From Larkinella sp965227735 (GTDB taxonomy: Bacteria; Bacteroidota; Bacteroidia; Cytophagales; Spirosomataceae), in assembly GCF_965227735.1 (NCBI RefSeq), contig NZ_OZ245776.1:124001-188000 (forward strand): a stretch of DNA of 64,000 nt, read 5' to 3'. A model generated the notes under the pieces. It searched no databases, was not told where the DNA came from, and worked only from the letters and a program-made list of their open reading frames with translations. Each line of letters starts with the position of its first letter. Position 1 is the first letter of the stretch. A program made the position numbers and the translations under genes. Below, in pieces: positions 43,298 to 52,149 of this stretch.

Positions 43298-44392
43298 TCA
43301 GGGTTTTTCGGGGGCGGTGGCGACGGCAATTTTGGAATCGGCGGTGCCGTAATACAAAAACCACTGGCCTTTGTAGGGGACTAATCCTTCGATAAAACAA
43401 ACGTTGTTGATCTGGCCAACAATCTCATACGGCTGATCCGGTTTCATGAAATACGTTTCGGAACGGTCGATGAGTTTGGTGGGCTCGCTGGCATCGAACA
43501 GCAACTGACCGGCCGCGTAGGTTCCGTCCGGTAAATCCCGGTCGCCGTCTTTCCCGTGGTTCATGCCGTTGTATAACAGCACAATACCGTTGGGAGTCAA
43601 CAGGGCGGGTGGGCCGGGTTCGAGCAGGCGGTAATCGTGCTTGTCTTTCCGCCGTTCGGCCACCGCAAAGAGCTTGCCGTTGGGGGTTTCGACGGGCGTC
43701 CAGTGAATGAGGTCGGGCGACGATGCGCAATACAGTTGCGGCTGATCACCCCAGTACATCCAGTATTTTCCGTTGATTTTCTCGGCCACCAATCGGCTCC
43801 CGATGCGTTTGCACACAATCGAACCCGACTTCGACCATTCGTTGCGGTATTTCAAATCATCGAAGGCCAGCCCCTGTTTTTTCCAGTTGATCAGGTTTTT
43901 GGAGGTTGCCACGCAAAGCCGGGCCTTGTCGCCGTCGTAGGCCGTATAGGTCATGACATACACCCGGTTCGGGCTTTCCACAATCCGCGGATCTTCACAG
44001 CCGCCCTCCCACTCGTACAACTTCATGGGATCGTTGTCGGGGTAGAAAACCGGTTTGGGCCGTCGCTTGAAATGGATGCCGTCGGTGCTGGTCGCCAGCC
44101 CCAGCCGCGAGGTTCCGGCGTGTTTGCCGACGGTATCTTCGGCCCGGTAAATCATGCAGATTTTGCCTTTTCGCACCACCACCGCCGGGTTAAAGACGTC
44201 TTTTTCCTCCCAGCGCACGGTTTCGCCCCGCAACGGGCAATCGAACGTGGTGTTTTTTTGGGCGTCCAAAACCGGGTTGGCGGCATGTTGCTTCGTGAAT
44301 TCCCCAATCATCCACGGTTTATAGGGCGACTGGGCGTAGGACGCGACGTGGACTAAAATTACGACAAACGATAAAAAGGAACGATATAACAT
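43298..44392 (-). CDS. Exported GH130-like glycoside phosphorylase/hydrolase
   Basis: A 364-residue five-bladed beta-propeller enzyme with a signal peptide (ending VASYAQ). The GH130-type segment EGGCEDPRIV holds the catalytic Asp, and FNPAVVVRKGKICMIYRA and LEPGPPALL are propeller motifs. GH130 members phosphorolyse or hydrolyse beta-mannosides; an exported member is more likely to be a hydrolase, since phosphorylases are usually cytoplasmic. The ATG at 44392 is preferred over a start 11 codons earlier. Confidence 0.82.
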   Translation of the reverse strand: MLYRSFLSFVVILVHVASYAQSPYKPWMIGEFTKQHAANPVLDAQKNTTFDCPLRGETVRWEEKDVFNPAVVVRKGKICMIYRAEDTVGKHAGTSRLGLATSTDGIHFKRRPKPVFYPDNDPMKLYEWEGGCEDPRIVESPNRVYVMTYTAYDGDKARLCVATSKNLINWKKQGLAFDDLKYRNEWSKSGSIVCKRIGSRLVAEKINGKYWMYWGDQPQLYCASSPDLIHWTPVETPNGKLFAVAERRKDKHDYRLLEPGPPALLTPNGIVLLYNGMNHGKDGDRDLPDGTYAAGQLLFDASEPTKLIDRSETYFMKPDQPYEIVGQINNVCFIEGLVPYKGQWFLYYGTADSKIAVATAPEKP

Positions 44393-44573
44393 GAGTGCAG
44401 GGCTAAAAGGAAATCCGGTATTCAAAGCGAACTATTCAATCCCAACATACGGTAATTTAGGTTAACAACCGCAATCAGCCGGTTCAGGTTATAAAAAACG
44501 CAGTTGATCCACCTAAAACTTGAACCGTGACCCGATTCCCGCCAATTTTGATTGAAATAAACAACAACGACCA

Positions 44574-45323
44574 ATGAAACGATTATTTTTATTTGCAACG
44601 CTACTGGCGGTTTTCGCCAGCGTTCTGTCCGGCTGTAACCGTGAAGACATCGGGCCACTTCAGGAAGGCGAGAAAGCCTTTTTGCTGACGGGTTTCGACC
44701 GCCTGGAAATGGGCAGCGGTTTTGAGGTTACACTGGAGAACGGTCCGGGTTTTAAGATCATGGCCAAAGGCGATCAGCGCAACCTGGATGAGCTGGATGT
44801 GGAGGTTCGTAACGGCACCCTGTTCGCCGGTTACCGCACTAACAAAAGCCGGAAATATACAACTGCTTTCACGATCACCATGCCGAACCTGCGGGGTGCC
44901 AACTTCTCGGGCGGAGTCCATGCGAGCGTGAAAGGTTTTGCAAATCTGACCGACCTGGACATTGAGCTCTCCGGCGGTGCGCACGGAACCTGGGAAGTGA
45001 TCGCCACCCGTACCAGGGCAGTGGTGTCCGGCGGTTCGAAGCTGCAACTGATCGAATCCAGAATCACGACAGGCGGAGATGATTCCATCACCAGTTTGAT
45101 CAATCAGCTTACCGTCGATGCCTCCGGTGGCTCCCACGTCGAAGCCTTCGACTACGCGGCCAAGTCCGTAGACGTGAAATCGACGGGGGCCAGCCATGCC
45201 GACATTACCGCCACCCAGTCGCTGACGGCAGAAGCCAGTGGGGCCAGCAAAATCCGATACAAAGGCAATCCGGCCAACGTCAACCAGAATGCCAGTGGGG
45301 CCAGCAAAATAGAGAAATACTAA
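44574..45323 (+). CDS. DUF2807 (GIN domain) lipoprotein
   Basis: A 249-residue lipoprotein (lipobox VLSGC, lipidated Cys near residue 21) with a right-handed beta-helix DUF2807 domain (about 35-249), formerly annotated as an autotransporter adhesin head. Repeated units such as VSGGSKL, DASGGSH, STGASH and EASGASK mark the turns of the helix. Such proteins are widespread surface or periplasmic proteins in Bacteroidota without known enzymatic function. A long imperfect palindrome begins at the stop codon. Confidence 0.85.
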   Translation: MKRLFLFATLLAVFASVLSGCNREDIGPLQEGEKAFLLTGFDRLEMGSGFEVTLENGPGFKIMAKGDQRNLDELDVEVRNGTLFAGYRTNKSRKYTTAFTITMPNLRGANFSGGVHASVKGFANLTDLDIELSGGAHGTWEVIATRTRAVVSGGSKLQLIESRITTGGDDSITSLINQLTVDASGGSHVEAFDYAAKSVDVKSTGASHADITATQSLTAEASGASKIRYKGNPANVNQNASGASKIEKY

Positions 45324-45467
45324 ACCCTGACAGCGACCAACGGCCCTGTCAGCGGTTAAAAGCCCTGTCAGCAATTAAAAGCCTCCCCAACTATACACAC
45401 TACTTGATCACGTAATTTTGAAAAAAGCGAAAACCGCTGACAGGGCCGCTGGCCGCTGCCGGGGTTT
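45322..45467. repeat. 146-bp imperfect palindrome
   Basis: Arms 45322-45357 and 45432-45467 pair at 32 of 36 positions around a 74-nt loop; all four differences are transitions. The phrase CCCTGTCAGC recurs within the loop. It starts on the stop codon of the DUF2807 gene and ends about 55 bp before the promoter of the ABC-F gene. Confidence 0.8.
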
Positions 45468-45523
45468 TCGCGGCATTTTGAGATTCATTTGCTGGTAAAA
45501 TGGCAAAAAAGGGCAAATTTCCG

Positions 45524-45531
45524 TACCTTTG
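45524..45531 (+). promoter_or_regulatory. -7 element of the ABC-F gene
   Basis: TACCTTTG matches TAnnTTTG 31 bases before the ATG; AAGGAGA at 45547-45553 is an unusually good ribosome-binding site for this group and fixes the start at 45562. No clear -33 is seen. Confidence 0.55.
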
Positions 45532-45561
45532 CACCTTCATTTCAACAAGGAGAGCAATCGA

Positions 45562-47184
45562 ATGATTTCAGTACAAAACGTCTCACTCCGCTACGGCAAG
45601 CGGGTTTTATTCGACGACGTCAACATAAAATTCACCGCGGGCAACTGCTACGGGGTGATCGGCGCCAACGGAGCGGGCAAATCAACGTTTTTGAAAATCC
45701 TGTCGGGCGAAATTGAACCCCAGACGGGTTCGGTCGTCATCACGCCGGGCGAGCGGCTCTCGGTGTTGAACCAGAACCAGTTTGCCTACGATGACTTTCC
45801 GGTTCTGCAAACCGTCATCATGGGCAACAAACGCCTGTATGACATCATGCAGGAAAAAGACGCCCTCTACGCCAAAACCGACTTTACGGATGCCGACGGC
45901 GAGCGGGCGGCCAACCTCGAAGGCGAATTTGCGGAGATGAACGGCTGGGATGCCGAGTCGGACGCGGCTTCACTGCTGAGCGGTTTGGGCATCAAAGAAG
46001 ACCTTCACTACAGCCAGATGGCCGACCTGAACGGTTCCGAAAAAGTGCGGGTGCTGCTGGCCCAGGCATTGTTTGGTAATCCGGACATTCTGCTGCTGGA
46101 TGAACCGACCAACAACCTCGACGTCGAATCGAGCCTTTGGCTGGAAAACTACCTGGCCAATTTCAAGAATACCGTGATTGTGGTTTCCCACGACCGCCAC
46201 TTCCTGGATCAGGTTTGTACGCAAGTCGTTGATATTGACTTCTCTAAAGTTCGGCTTTTTACCGGCAACTATTCGTTCTGGTATGAATCGAGCCAACTGG
46301 CCCTGAAACAACGCCAGGATCAGAACAAACGGACGGAAGACAAACGCAAGGAACTGGAGGAGTTTATCCGGCGGTTTTCGGCCAACGCTTCCAAGTCGAA
46401 ACAGGCGACCAGCCGGGCTAAATTGCTCGAAAAACTGACCCTCGACGACATTGCACCCTCATCCCGGAAATATCCCTACATCAATTTCAAACCGGAACGC
46501 GAACCCGGCGACCAGATTCTGAACGTCGAAAACCTGACGTATACGAGCGAAGACGGCGCCCGGCTGTTCACGAACCTGTCGTTTACGATGCGGAAGGGCG
46601 ACAAGGTGTTCCTGTTCAGCCGCGACGGTCTGGCCGTCACGGCTCTGTTCGATATTCTGGCCGGCGAACGCAAAGCCGACTCCGGCGAGTTCAAATGGGG
46701 CGTTACCATCACGCCTTCGTACTTTCCGAATGACACTGGTCGCGATAAATATTTCCAGAATGACCTGAACCTGGTGGACTGGCTGCGGCAATTCTCCGTG
46801 GAAAAAGACGAAAGTTTCATCCGCGGTTTTCTGGGCCGGATGCTGTTTTCGGGTGAGGAGTCGCTGAAGAAATCGACGGTTTTGTCCGGGGGCGAAAAAG
46901 TGCGGTGTATGCTTTCCAAAGTGATGCTTTCGGGGGCCAACCTGCTGCTGCTGGACGAACCGACCAACCACCTCGACCTCGAATCTATTACGGCCCTCAA
47001 CAACGGCCTGATCGACTTCAAAGGTCCGATTTTGTTCACCTCGCATGACCACCAGTTCGGCGAAACCATCGCCACCCGCATCATCGAAATCGCTCCGAAC
47101 GGCCACCTGGATAAACTGATGACCTACGACGAGTACCTGACCGACGAGAATGTGAAAAAACAACGCGAAGCGCTTTATAAGTAA
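45562..47184 (+). CDS. ybiT: ABC-F ATPase, YbiT type, with degenerate second Walker A
   Basis: A 540-residue ABC-F protein of the YbiT subfamily, which acts on the ribosomal E site. NBD1 has Walker A GANGAGKST (34-42), the variant signature LNGSEKVRV and Walker B LLLDEPTNNLD. The inter-domain linker (about 240-300) contains RFSANASKSKQATSRAK, a strong YbiT marker. NBD2 keeps LSGGEKVR and LLLLDEPTNHLD, but its Walker A position (352-360) reads FSRDGLAVT, lacking the Gly-Lys-Ser/Thr. The start is fixed by a strong RBS. Confidence 0.88.
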   Translation: MISVQNVSLRYGKRVLFDDVNIKFTAGNCYGVIGANGAGKSTFLKILSGEIEPQTGSVVITPGERLSVLNQNQFAYDDFPVLQTVIMGNKRLYDIMQEKDALYAKTDFTDADGERAANLEGEFAEMNGWDAESDAASLLSGLGIKEDLHYSQMADLNGSEKVRVLLAQALFGNPDILLLDEPTNNLDVESSLWLENYLANFKNTVIVVSHDRHFLDQVCTQVVDIDFSKVRLFTGNYSFWYESSQLALKQRQDQNKRTEDKRKELEEFIRRFSANASKSKQATSRAKLLEKLTLDDIAPSSRKYPYINFKPEREPGDQILNVENLTYTSEDGARLFTNLSFTMRKGDKVFLFSRDGLAVTALFDILAGERKADSGEFKWGVTITPSYFPNDTGRDKYFQNDLNLVDWLRQFSVEKDESFIRGFLGRMLFSGEESLKKSTVLSGGEKVRCMLSKVMLSGANLLLLDEPTNHLDLESITALNNGLIDFKGPILFTSHDHQFGETIATRIIEIAPNGHLDKLMTYDEYLTDENVKKQREALYK

Positions 47185-47204
47185 GGTATACGGTTTTCAG
47201 TTGC

Positions 47205-47303
47205 TGAGGCATTCTGTTCTGCCCCCAACCCCCTGAAGGGGGCTTTATGCATCCGGATTGAAAAGCCCCCTTCAGGGGGTTGGGGGCAGAACAGAATGCC
47301 TCA
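47205..47303. repeat. 99-bp perfect palindrome between convergent genes
   Basis: Perfect 42-bp arms (47205-47246 and 47262-47303) with a 15-nt loop. The arms include an internal hairpin, CCCCCTGAAGGGGG. It fills the gap between the ABC-F stop and the convergent receptor stop and can serve as a terminator for both. Confidence 0.9.
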
Positions 47304-47324
47304 ACGAGTTTCTATCTCTACCCC

Positions 47325-49766
47325 TCAATCCACTCTTCCTTTCTCCGCATCGGCGGCATTGTCGTTGTGCCGGCGTTTCCGGGCGAAGGTTTCTTTGCCA
47401 AACCGGTACGAGAACGCCACCCCAATCCGGCGCGTATCGTTGACCTGGGTATGAAATGCATCGGCCTGTTTCAGACTGACCGTTCGGTCTTTTAGTTTCC
47501 ATGAATGAAACAGATCTTCAGCTAACAAGCGAACACTTCCTTTGTCTTTTAAAACTTTCTTTTGCACCGCCAGATTGATCCGATAACGCGGATCCGTTAT
47601 CCTTTGCCCATTCAAATCTTTGGTGACAAAAAAACCGGTTATTTCGCCATTCCAGCCTTTTTCAAATTTTAATTGATTGACAAGATTCATTCTGGCCTGG
47701 TAGATTTCCGGGTTAAGTTTTTCAGAATAAGCCATCCCATTTAATGCCATGTGGGCGATGGTTAAGTTGGCACTTAACGTCCACCATTTTGTGAGTGATT
47801 GGGTTAAATTGGTTGCCATGGCCAGAATACGACCGCTTGCCACGTTGTTCGGACTGGTGATAAAAATATCATCGATGGCTTGTATCGTCTGAAAAATCAC
47901 ATCGGTAAACTGATTGTATTGCAACGCAATGCCGAAGTTACTTTTATGCTGGTACTTCAATTCATATTGAAAATGGTATTGCGGTTTTAACATCGGATTT
48001 CCTACCATATAAGTATACGTATCCCGGTAGAATAAAAACGGATTCAGCAGTTGGTAATTCGGGCGACTAATCCGACGGGCTATGCTCATTGTCAGGGTGT
48101 TACTACCCAGGCTATCCAGCTTATACCGTAAAAAAGCCGTAGGAAACAAGCGCATGTACTTCATATCAAACGCGGTTTCTTTTACCTCCGCATTTCCCAA
48201 CTGACGGCCATTTACCAGCGTATTTTCCAGTCGAAAACCGAGTTGGGCCGCCATCCGTTTCCACTCTTTGCGGCTGTTGAGGTAAGCCGCCTGGATGGTT
48301 TCCCGGTAGATGAAATGATTGGATTTGCCGTAATCCGGGGTTTGGGAAGTACCTGAAACGGAATAATAACGGGAATCCGTATCATTGGTTACAAAACTGG
48401 ATTTAAAACCAGCTTCCACAACGGCCTTATTTTTTAAGGGATGCACGTAATCGGTTTTGGCCGTATAAATGGCGGTTTCCGAAGGCAGATTATACAAAAA
48501 ATCACTACGGTTTGTATTGGAATAGTCCGCGTTGCTGATCATCGTAGTGAGTCGTTGATCACCCATTGTCTGGTGGATACTGTAGTTGACATCGGCCGTG
48601 AGTTCCCGACCCTCCGGGTTGAATTTATGCTGAAAATTGCCATTTATTCCCAGATTTCGCCAGTTGAAAGTACCCTTGGTATACCCTTTTCCAAGCGAGT
48701 CTAAAACTGAATCGGCCCCACTATTTTTACTGAAATAATCGAGCCTTTCCTGCTTGGTACGGTTCTGATAATTAACCACAAAACCGTAAGTTGTTCTGGA
48801 CGAAACGGCATAATCCATGCCCAGCCGAGTCATGATTCCGGGAACGGTATACGTAAGATTATTCTGTAAAACGACCGAGGAGATACTGGAAGAATTCTCA
48901 TTGTAAAGCGTTCGGTTATACGAATCATCTGCGTAATCAGCATCCCGGCTATATCCCAAACTCCCAAACAGGTTTATCTTTTTACGGTTGAAATTAACGT
49001 TGATTACATTATTGGTCCGTGCCGTCACGCCCTGGCTATAACTGGCGGAAATATCCCCGACAAAACCCTGCACCCGGTTTTTTTTCAGACGAATGTTAAT
49101 GATGCTTGTTCCAGCCGCATCGTATTTGGCGGGCGGGTTGGTCATCAGTTCAATTTTATCCAGCGAACCGCCGGGCAATGACTTCAGATACGACGCCAAA
49201 TCCGGCCCGGACAGGTAGGTTTGCCGACCGTCGATCAAAACCAGCACACCGGCTTTTCCGTTCAGGCTAATTTCGCCGTCGGTACCGACCATAACACCGG
49301 GCGTTTTTTCGAGCACTTCCAGCGTGTTGCTGCCGACACTGGAAATCATCGCATCTACATTTACGACGGTTTTATCGATATCCTGCTCGATTAGAGGTCG
49401 TTTTGCCACTACGACCACTTCGTTTAGCATTGTTTTTGAGGCAGTTAGAATAATCACCGGCAACGAAACCACCGGGTGCTGGTCGTCGATGGTCAGCAAC
49501 CCACTCCGGTAGTCGTTGCTGCCAACGCTTGAAACGCGCAGGGTATACTGGCTATTGGTCAGGTTTTTAAGCTCGAATTTGCCCTTGCCGTTGGTGATTT
49601 CACCCCGGACCAAAGTCGAATCTGAAGCGCTCAACAAACTCACCGTCGCGCCCGGTACGGCTTCATTGCGGGAATCCTTGACGACGCCCCAAATGGTTTT
49701 GAGAGCGGATTGAGCCGACGCTGAAACAGCAATAAGAAGGAAGAGGATGGAAAAAAATGACTTCAT
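47325..49766 (-). CDS. TonB-dependent receptor / OMP_b-brl_3-type outer-membrane barrel
   Basis: An 813-residue receptor with a signal peptide (ending AVSASAQ), a carboxypeptidase-regulatory-like beta domain (about 20-105), a plug (IEQDIDKTVVNVDAMI, then LDKIELMTNPPAKYDAAG) and a large barrel of the outer-membrane beta-barrel family 3 type. The barrel ends VAFSYRFG, then a charged 24-residue tail (KETFARKRR...) continues past the expected aromatic C-terminus. No SusD gene accompanies it. A LytS/LytTR pair starts 249 bp away on the opposite strand and may regulate it; such pairings are common. The ATG at 49766 gives the best signal peptide. Confidence 0.87.
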   Translation of the reverse strand: MKSFFSILFLLIAVSASAQSALKTIWGVVKDSRNEAVPGATVSLLSASDSTLVRGEITNGKGKFELKNLTNSQYTLRVSSVGSNDYRSGLLTIDDQHPVVSLPVIILTASKTMLNEVVVVAKRPLIEQDIDKTVVNVDAMISSVGSNTLEVLEKTPGVMVGTDGEISLNGKAGVLVLIDGRQTYLSGPDLASYLKSLPGGSLDKIELMTNPPAKYDAAGTSIINIRLKKNRVQGFVGDISASYSQGVTARTNNVINVNFNRKKINLFGSLGYSRDADYADDSYNRTLYNENSSSISSVVLQNNLTYTVPGIMTRLGMDYAVSSRTTYGFVVNYQNRTKQERLDYFSKNSGADSVLDSLGKGYTKGTFNWRNLGINGNFQHKFNPEGRELTADVNYSIHQTMGDQRLTTMISNADYSNTNRSDFLYNLPSETAIYTAKTDYVHPLKNKAVVEAGFKSSFVTNDTDSRYYSVSGTSQTPDYGKSNHFIYRETIQAAYLNSRKEWKRMAAQLGFRLENTLVNGRQLGNAEVKETAFDMKYMRLFPTAFLRYKLDSLGSNTLTMSIARRISRPNYQLLNPFLFYRDTYTYMVGNPMLKPQYHFQYELKYQHKSNFGIALQYNQFTDVIFQTIQAIDDIFITSPNNVASGRILAMATNLTQSLTKWWTLSANLTIAHMALNGMAYSEKLNPEIYQARMNLVNQLKFEKGWNGEITGFFVTKDLNGQRITDPRYRINLAVQKKVLKDKGSVRLLAEDLFHSWKLKDRTVSLKQADAFHTQVNDTRRIGVAFSYRFGKETFARKRRHNDNAADAEKGRVD

Positions 49767-50015
49767 GGTTAGTCGTTGTAAAAGCAATTGTCATACTTGC
49801 CGAGCAAATATGAATGGCGCAACGACCGTCGGCAATAAATCAGGCCATACTGCACTGACCGGCTGACAGAACGCGAATTTTGGGGGTTAAAATACTTGGT
49901 ACGGCCATACAAGGTTTATGTCAGCGGTTTATTCGGGTTCATCCGGGATGTTTACCGGAGTGGAATATTTTCGTCAGCTTTGGAATTCAACCCAGCCCAT
50001 GCGGATGCAACAAAT

Positions 50016-51053
50016 ATGAAGAAAGCAGAAAATACGGACTTTGCAGGACTAACGGAACTTCAAAAACACCTGGTTTTTAGCCTCATTACGGCCGTACCGA
50101 TTTACCTCGCAAGTAATTTATATACCCAATCCATCGTGACGCGGGATGATGAAGAAGCGGCCTTTGCCGCCACCGCGTTCTTTTTGGGAGGCATCTATAC
50201 TGGTCGGTACATTTCGCTGGTGTGGGTATCGAAAAAAATACCGCTACGCCTTTTCATTGGTTTATCAATTTTCAGCATTCTCTGCATTTGCTGGATTTTT
50301 TTTCACGCCGATTTTCCGCTCGGGGAAACCCGGGTTTTTCTCAATTTAATCTTGTTTTATTTGCCGCTTTTCCTGATGAGCATTGCCATTGGAATGCTCA
50401 TTAAACTGGGGCGAATAACCGTTGAAAATCAGCTACAGGAATCGAAAGCCGTAGCCGAACAAAGCCAGAGCGAGTTGCATCTACTCCAGTCCCAGTTAAG
50501 TCCCCATTTTCTTTTTAACACCCTGAATAATTTATATGGTATTTCAATTTCTCAACACGAGAAAATTCCCACGCTATTATTAAAACTTTCTGATTTACTC
50601 CGGTATTCGGTGTATGATGCCAAGGAATTGTTTGTGCCTTTGCGGGACGAACTGGCGTATATCAATAACTACATCGATTTCGAGAAAATACGCATCGGCG
50701 ACCGGCTTACCCTCACGACTTCGATGGAAGACCTGACCCGTAGCGACATTAACATTGCGCCGATGTTGCTCATTGTGTTTATCGAAAATGCCTTCAAGCA
50801 TTCCAAAAACACGACAGAACCGTATATTTCGATTGAAATAAACCTGAAAACCTGGGGAAACTATCTCCTATTTTCCGTGAAGAATTCACACGGCTCAACG
50901 TCTGACGAAAATAGTCTTCTTGAAAAAAGAAGCGGTTTAGGGCTGGCTAATGTCAGAAAAAGACTTGATTTGCTGTATCCCAATGCTCATGAACTCTCCA
51001 TACAGGACGAAGGCGGTTTTTACCAGGTCATGTTGCAACTGAAAGTAAAATGA
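50016..51053 (+). CDS. LytS/YehU-type sensor histidine kinase
   Basis: A 345-residue membrane kinase: four hydrophobic segments (about 20-40, 50-72, 78-97 and 105-128), then the His_kinase domain with QLSPHFLFNTLNNL (His about 161) and an HATPase_c domain with N box FIENAFKHS and GLGLANVRKRLDLLYP. It overlaps the regulator start by four bases (ATGA), a dedicated pair. The ATG at 50016 is preferred over a TTG 40 codons upstream, since the extra residues are not family-like. Confidence 0.88.
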   Translation: MKKAENTDFAGLTELQKHLVFSLITAVPIYLASNLYTQSIVTRDDEEAAFAATAFFLGGIYTGRYISLVWVSKKIPLRLFIGLSIFSILCICWIFFHADFPLGETRVFLNLILFYLPLFLMSIAIGMLIKLGRITVENQLQESKAVAEQSQSELHLLQSQLSPHFLFNTLNNLYGISISQHEKIPTLLLKLSDLLRYSVYDAKELFVPLRDELAYINNYIDFEKIRIGDRLTLTTSMEDLTRSDINIAPMLLIVFIENAFKHSKNTTEPYISIEINLKTWGNYLLFSVKNSHGSTSDENSLLEKRSGLGLANVRKRLDLLYPNAHELSIQDEGGFYQVMLQLKVK

Positions 51054-51760
51054 AAACATTCCATTGTTTGATCGTGGATGACGAACCCATTGCCCGGGAA
51101 ATTATCCAGACCTATTGCGGACATTTCCCGAATTTAAAAGTCGTAGCATCTTGTGCCAATGCGCTGGAAGCCAAAGCAGAACTTCAAAAACAGACCATCG
51201 ACATTCTTTTCCTGGACATCAATATGCCGGTTTTGAATGGGATTTCTTTTTTGAAAACACTCAGAAATCAGCCGCAGGTTATCTTCACAACTGCTTACAA
51301 AGAATATGCTGTGGATGCCTTCGAGTTGTCGGCCATCGACTATTTATTAAAACCTTTCTCGCTGGAACGGTTCATCGTCGCGGTCGACAAAGCACTGGAA
51401 CGATTACAGCCTGTCCCTGTAGTTCTTCCGGAAACCATTGACAAAAACACAGAAGATTATCTCTTCGTAAAAACCGACGGAAAGATTTATAAAATTTTTT
51501 ATTCCGATTTGTTATACGCGGAAGCCAGCGGCAATTATACAAAAATTATAACGACGCAAAACACGATTCTGCCCGGCATGACGTTCTCCAGTTTTGAAGA
51601 ACTGCTCCCCAAATCCCGGTTTTTACGGGTGCATCGCTCCTTCCTGGTCAACAAATCGAAGATCACGCACATCGAAGGAAACCGGGTTTTTATTGGCAAA
51701 AATGAAATCCCCATCGGCAGCAATTACCGGGACGTTTTTTTGAAATCGCTGGGGTTGTAA
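51050..51760 (+). CDS. LytTR-family response regulator
   Basis: A 236-residue regulator: receiver domain (Asp56 in LFLDINMP, Thr in IFTTAYKEYA, Lys in YLLKPFSLERF) and a LytTR DNA-binding domain (about 138-236, with YAEASGNYTKI and FLRVHRSFLVN). It pairs with the kinase just upstream. Likely targets are nearby membrane genes such as the divergent receptor; this is inference. Its 3' end overlaps the opposite-strand TIGR03643 gene by 37 bp. Confidence 0.9.
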   Translation: MKTFHCLIVDDEPIAREIIQTYCGHFPNLKVVASCANALEAKAELQKQTIDILFLDINMPVLNGISFLKTLRNQPQVIFTTAYKEYAVDAFELSAIDYLLKPFSLERFIVAVDKALERLQPVPVVLPETIDKNTEDYLFVKTDGKIYKIFYSDLLYAEASGNYTKIITTQNTILPGMTFSSFEELLPKSRFLRVHRSFLVNKSKITHIEGNRVFIGKNEIPIGSNYRDVFLKSLGL

Positions 51761-52056
51761 CGCATCGTTTTAGAAATCCGGTTGTGGGTCACCGTCCGCT
51801 GCTGGTTCGATTTAAACCGGGCATCTTCCACCGCCGACAAAGCCGCGTGTTTGGTAGCCCGTCCCTGAACCCTCTCGCGCCACTTTCGCCACGACGACGG
51901 TTTCAGTTGCCGACGCATGACGTCGATCACTGCCTGTTCCGACAGCCCAAACTGAGCTTCGATGGCATCAAAGGGCGTGCGGTCTTCCCATGCCATTTCG
52001 ACAATGCGGTCCAGGTCTGTTTCTTTAAGCTCAAGTGCCGGTTTGGAACGTTTCAT
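51724..52056 (-). CDS. TIGR03643/DUF2805 family protein
   Basis: A 110-residue basic protein matching the TIGR03643 family: ETDLDRIVEMAWEDRTPFDA, GLSEQAVIDVMRRQ and SSWRKWRERVQGRATKHA are its conserved blocks, with a helix-turn-helix look. Function is unknown; a nucleic-acid-binding role is plausible. The ATG at 52056 matches the family start, so a further 21 codons upstream are not used. The last 12 codons run antisense to the end of the LytTR gene. Confidence 0.8.
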   Translation of the reverse strand: MKRSKPALELKETDLDRIVEMAWEDRTPFDAIEAQFGLSEQAVIDVMRRQLKPSSWRKWRERVQGRATKHAALSAVEDARFKSNQQRTVTHNRISKTMRYNPSDFKKTSR

Positions 52057-52149
52057 ACCGAAATAACGAACCCGACTTTCACATAATTCCCCAGTTGGCC
52101 GTGTCTCAAGTAAAAACAAATACGTTGGTCGCGGGAATGACTCCTGCCC

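Noticed and set aside
27199..44392. Polysaccharide utilisation locus
   Set aside because: GH78, GH127 and GH130 genes occur over this span but are separated by unrelated genes, with no SusC/SusD pair or hybrid regulator.
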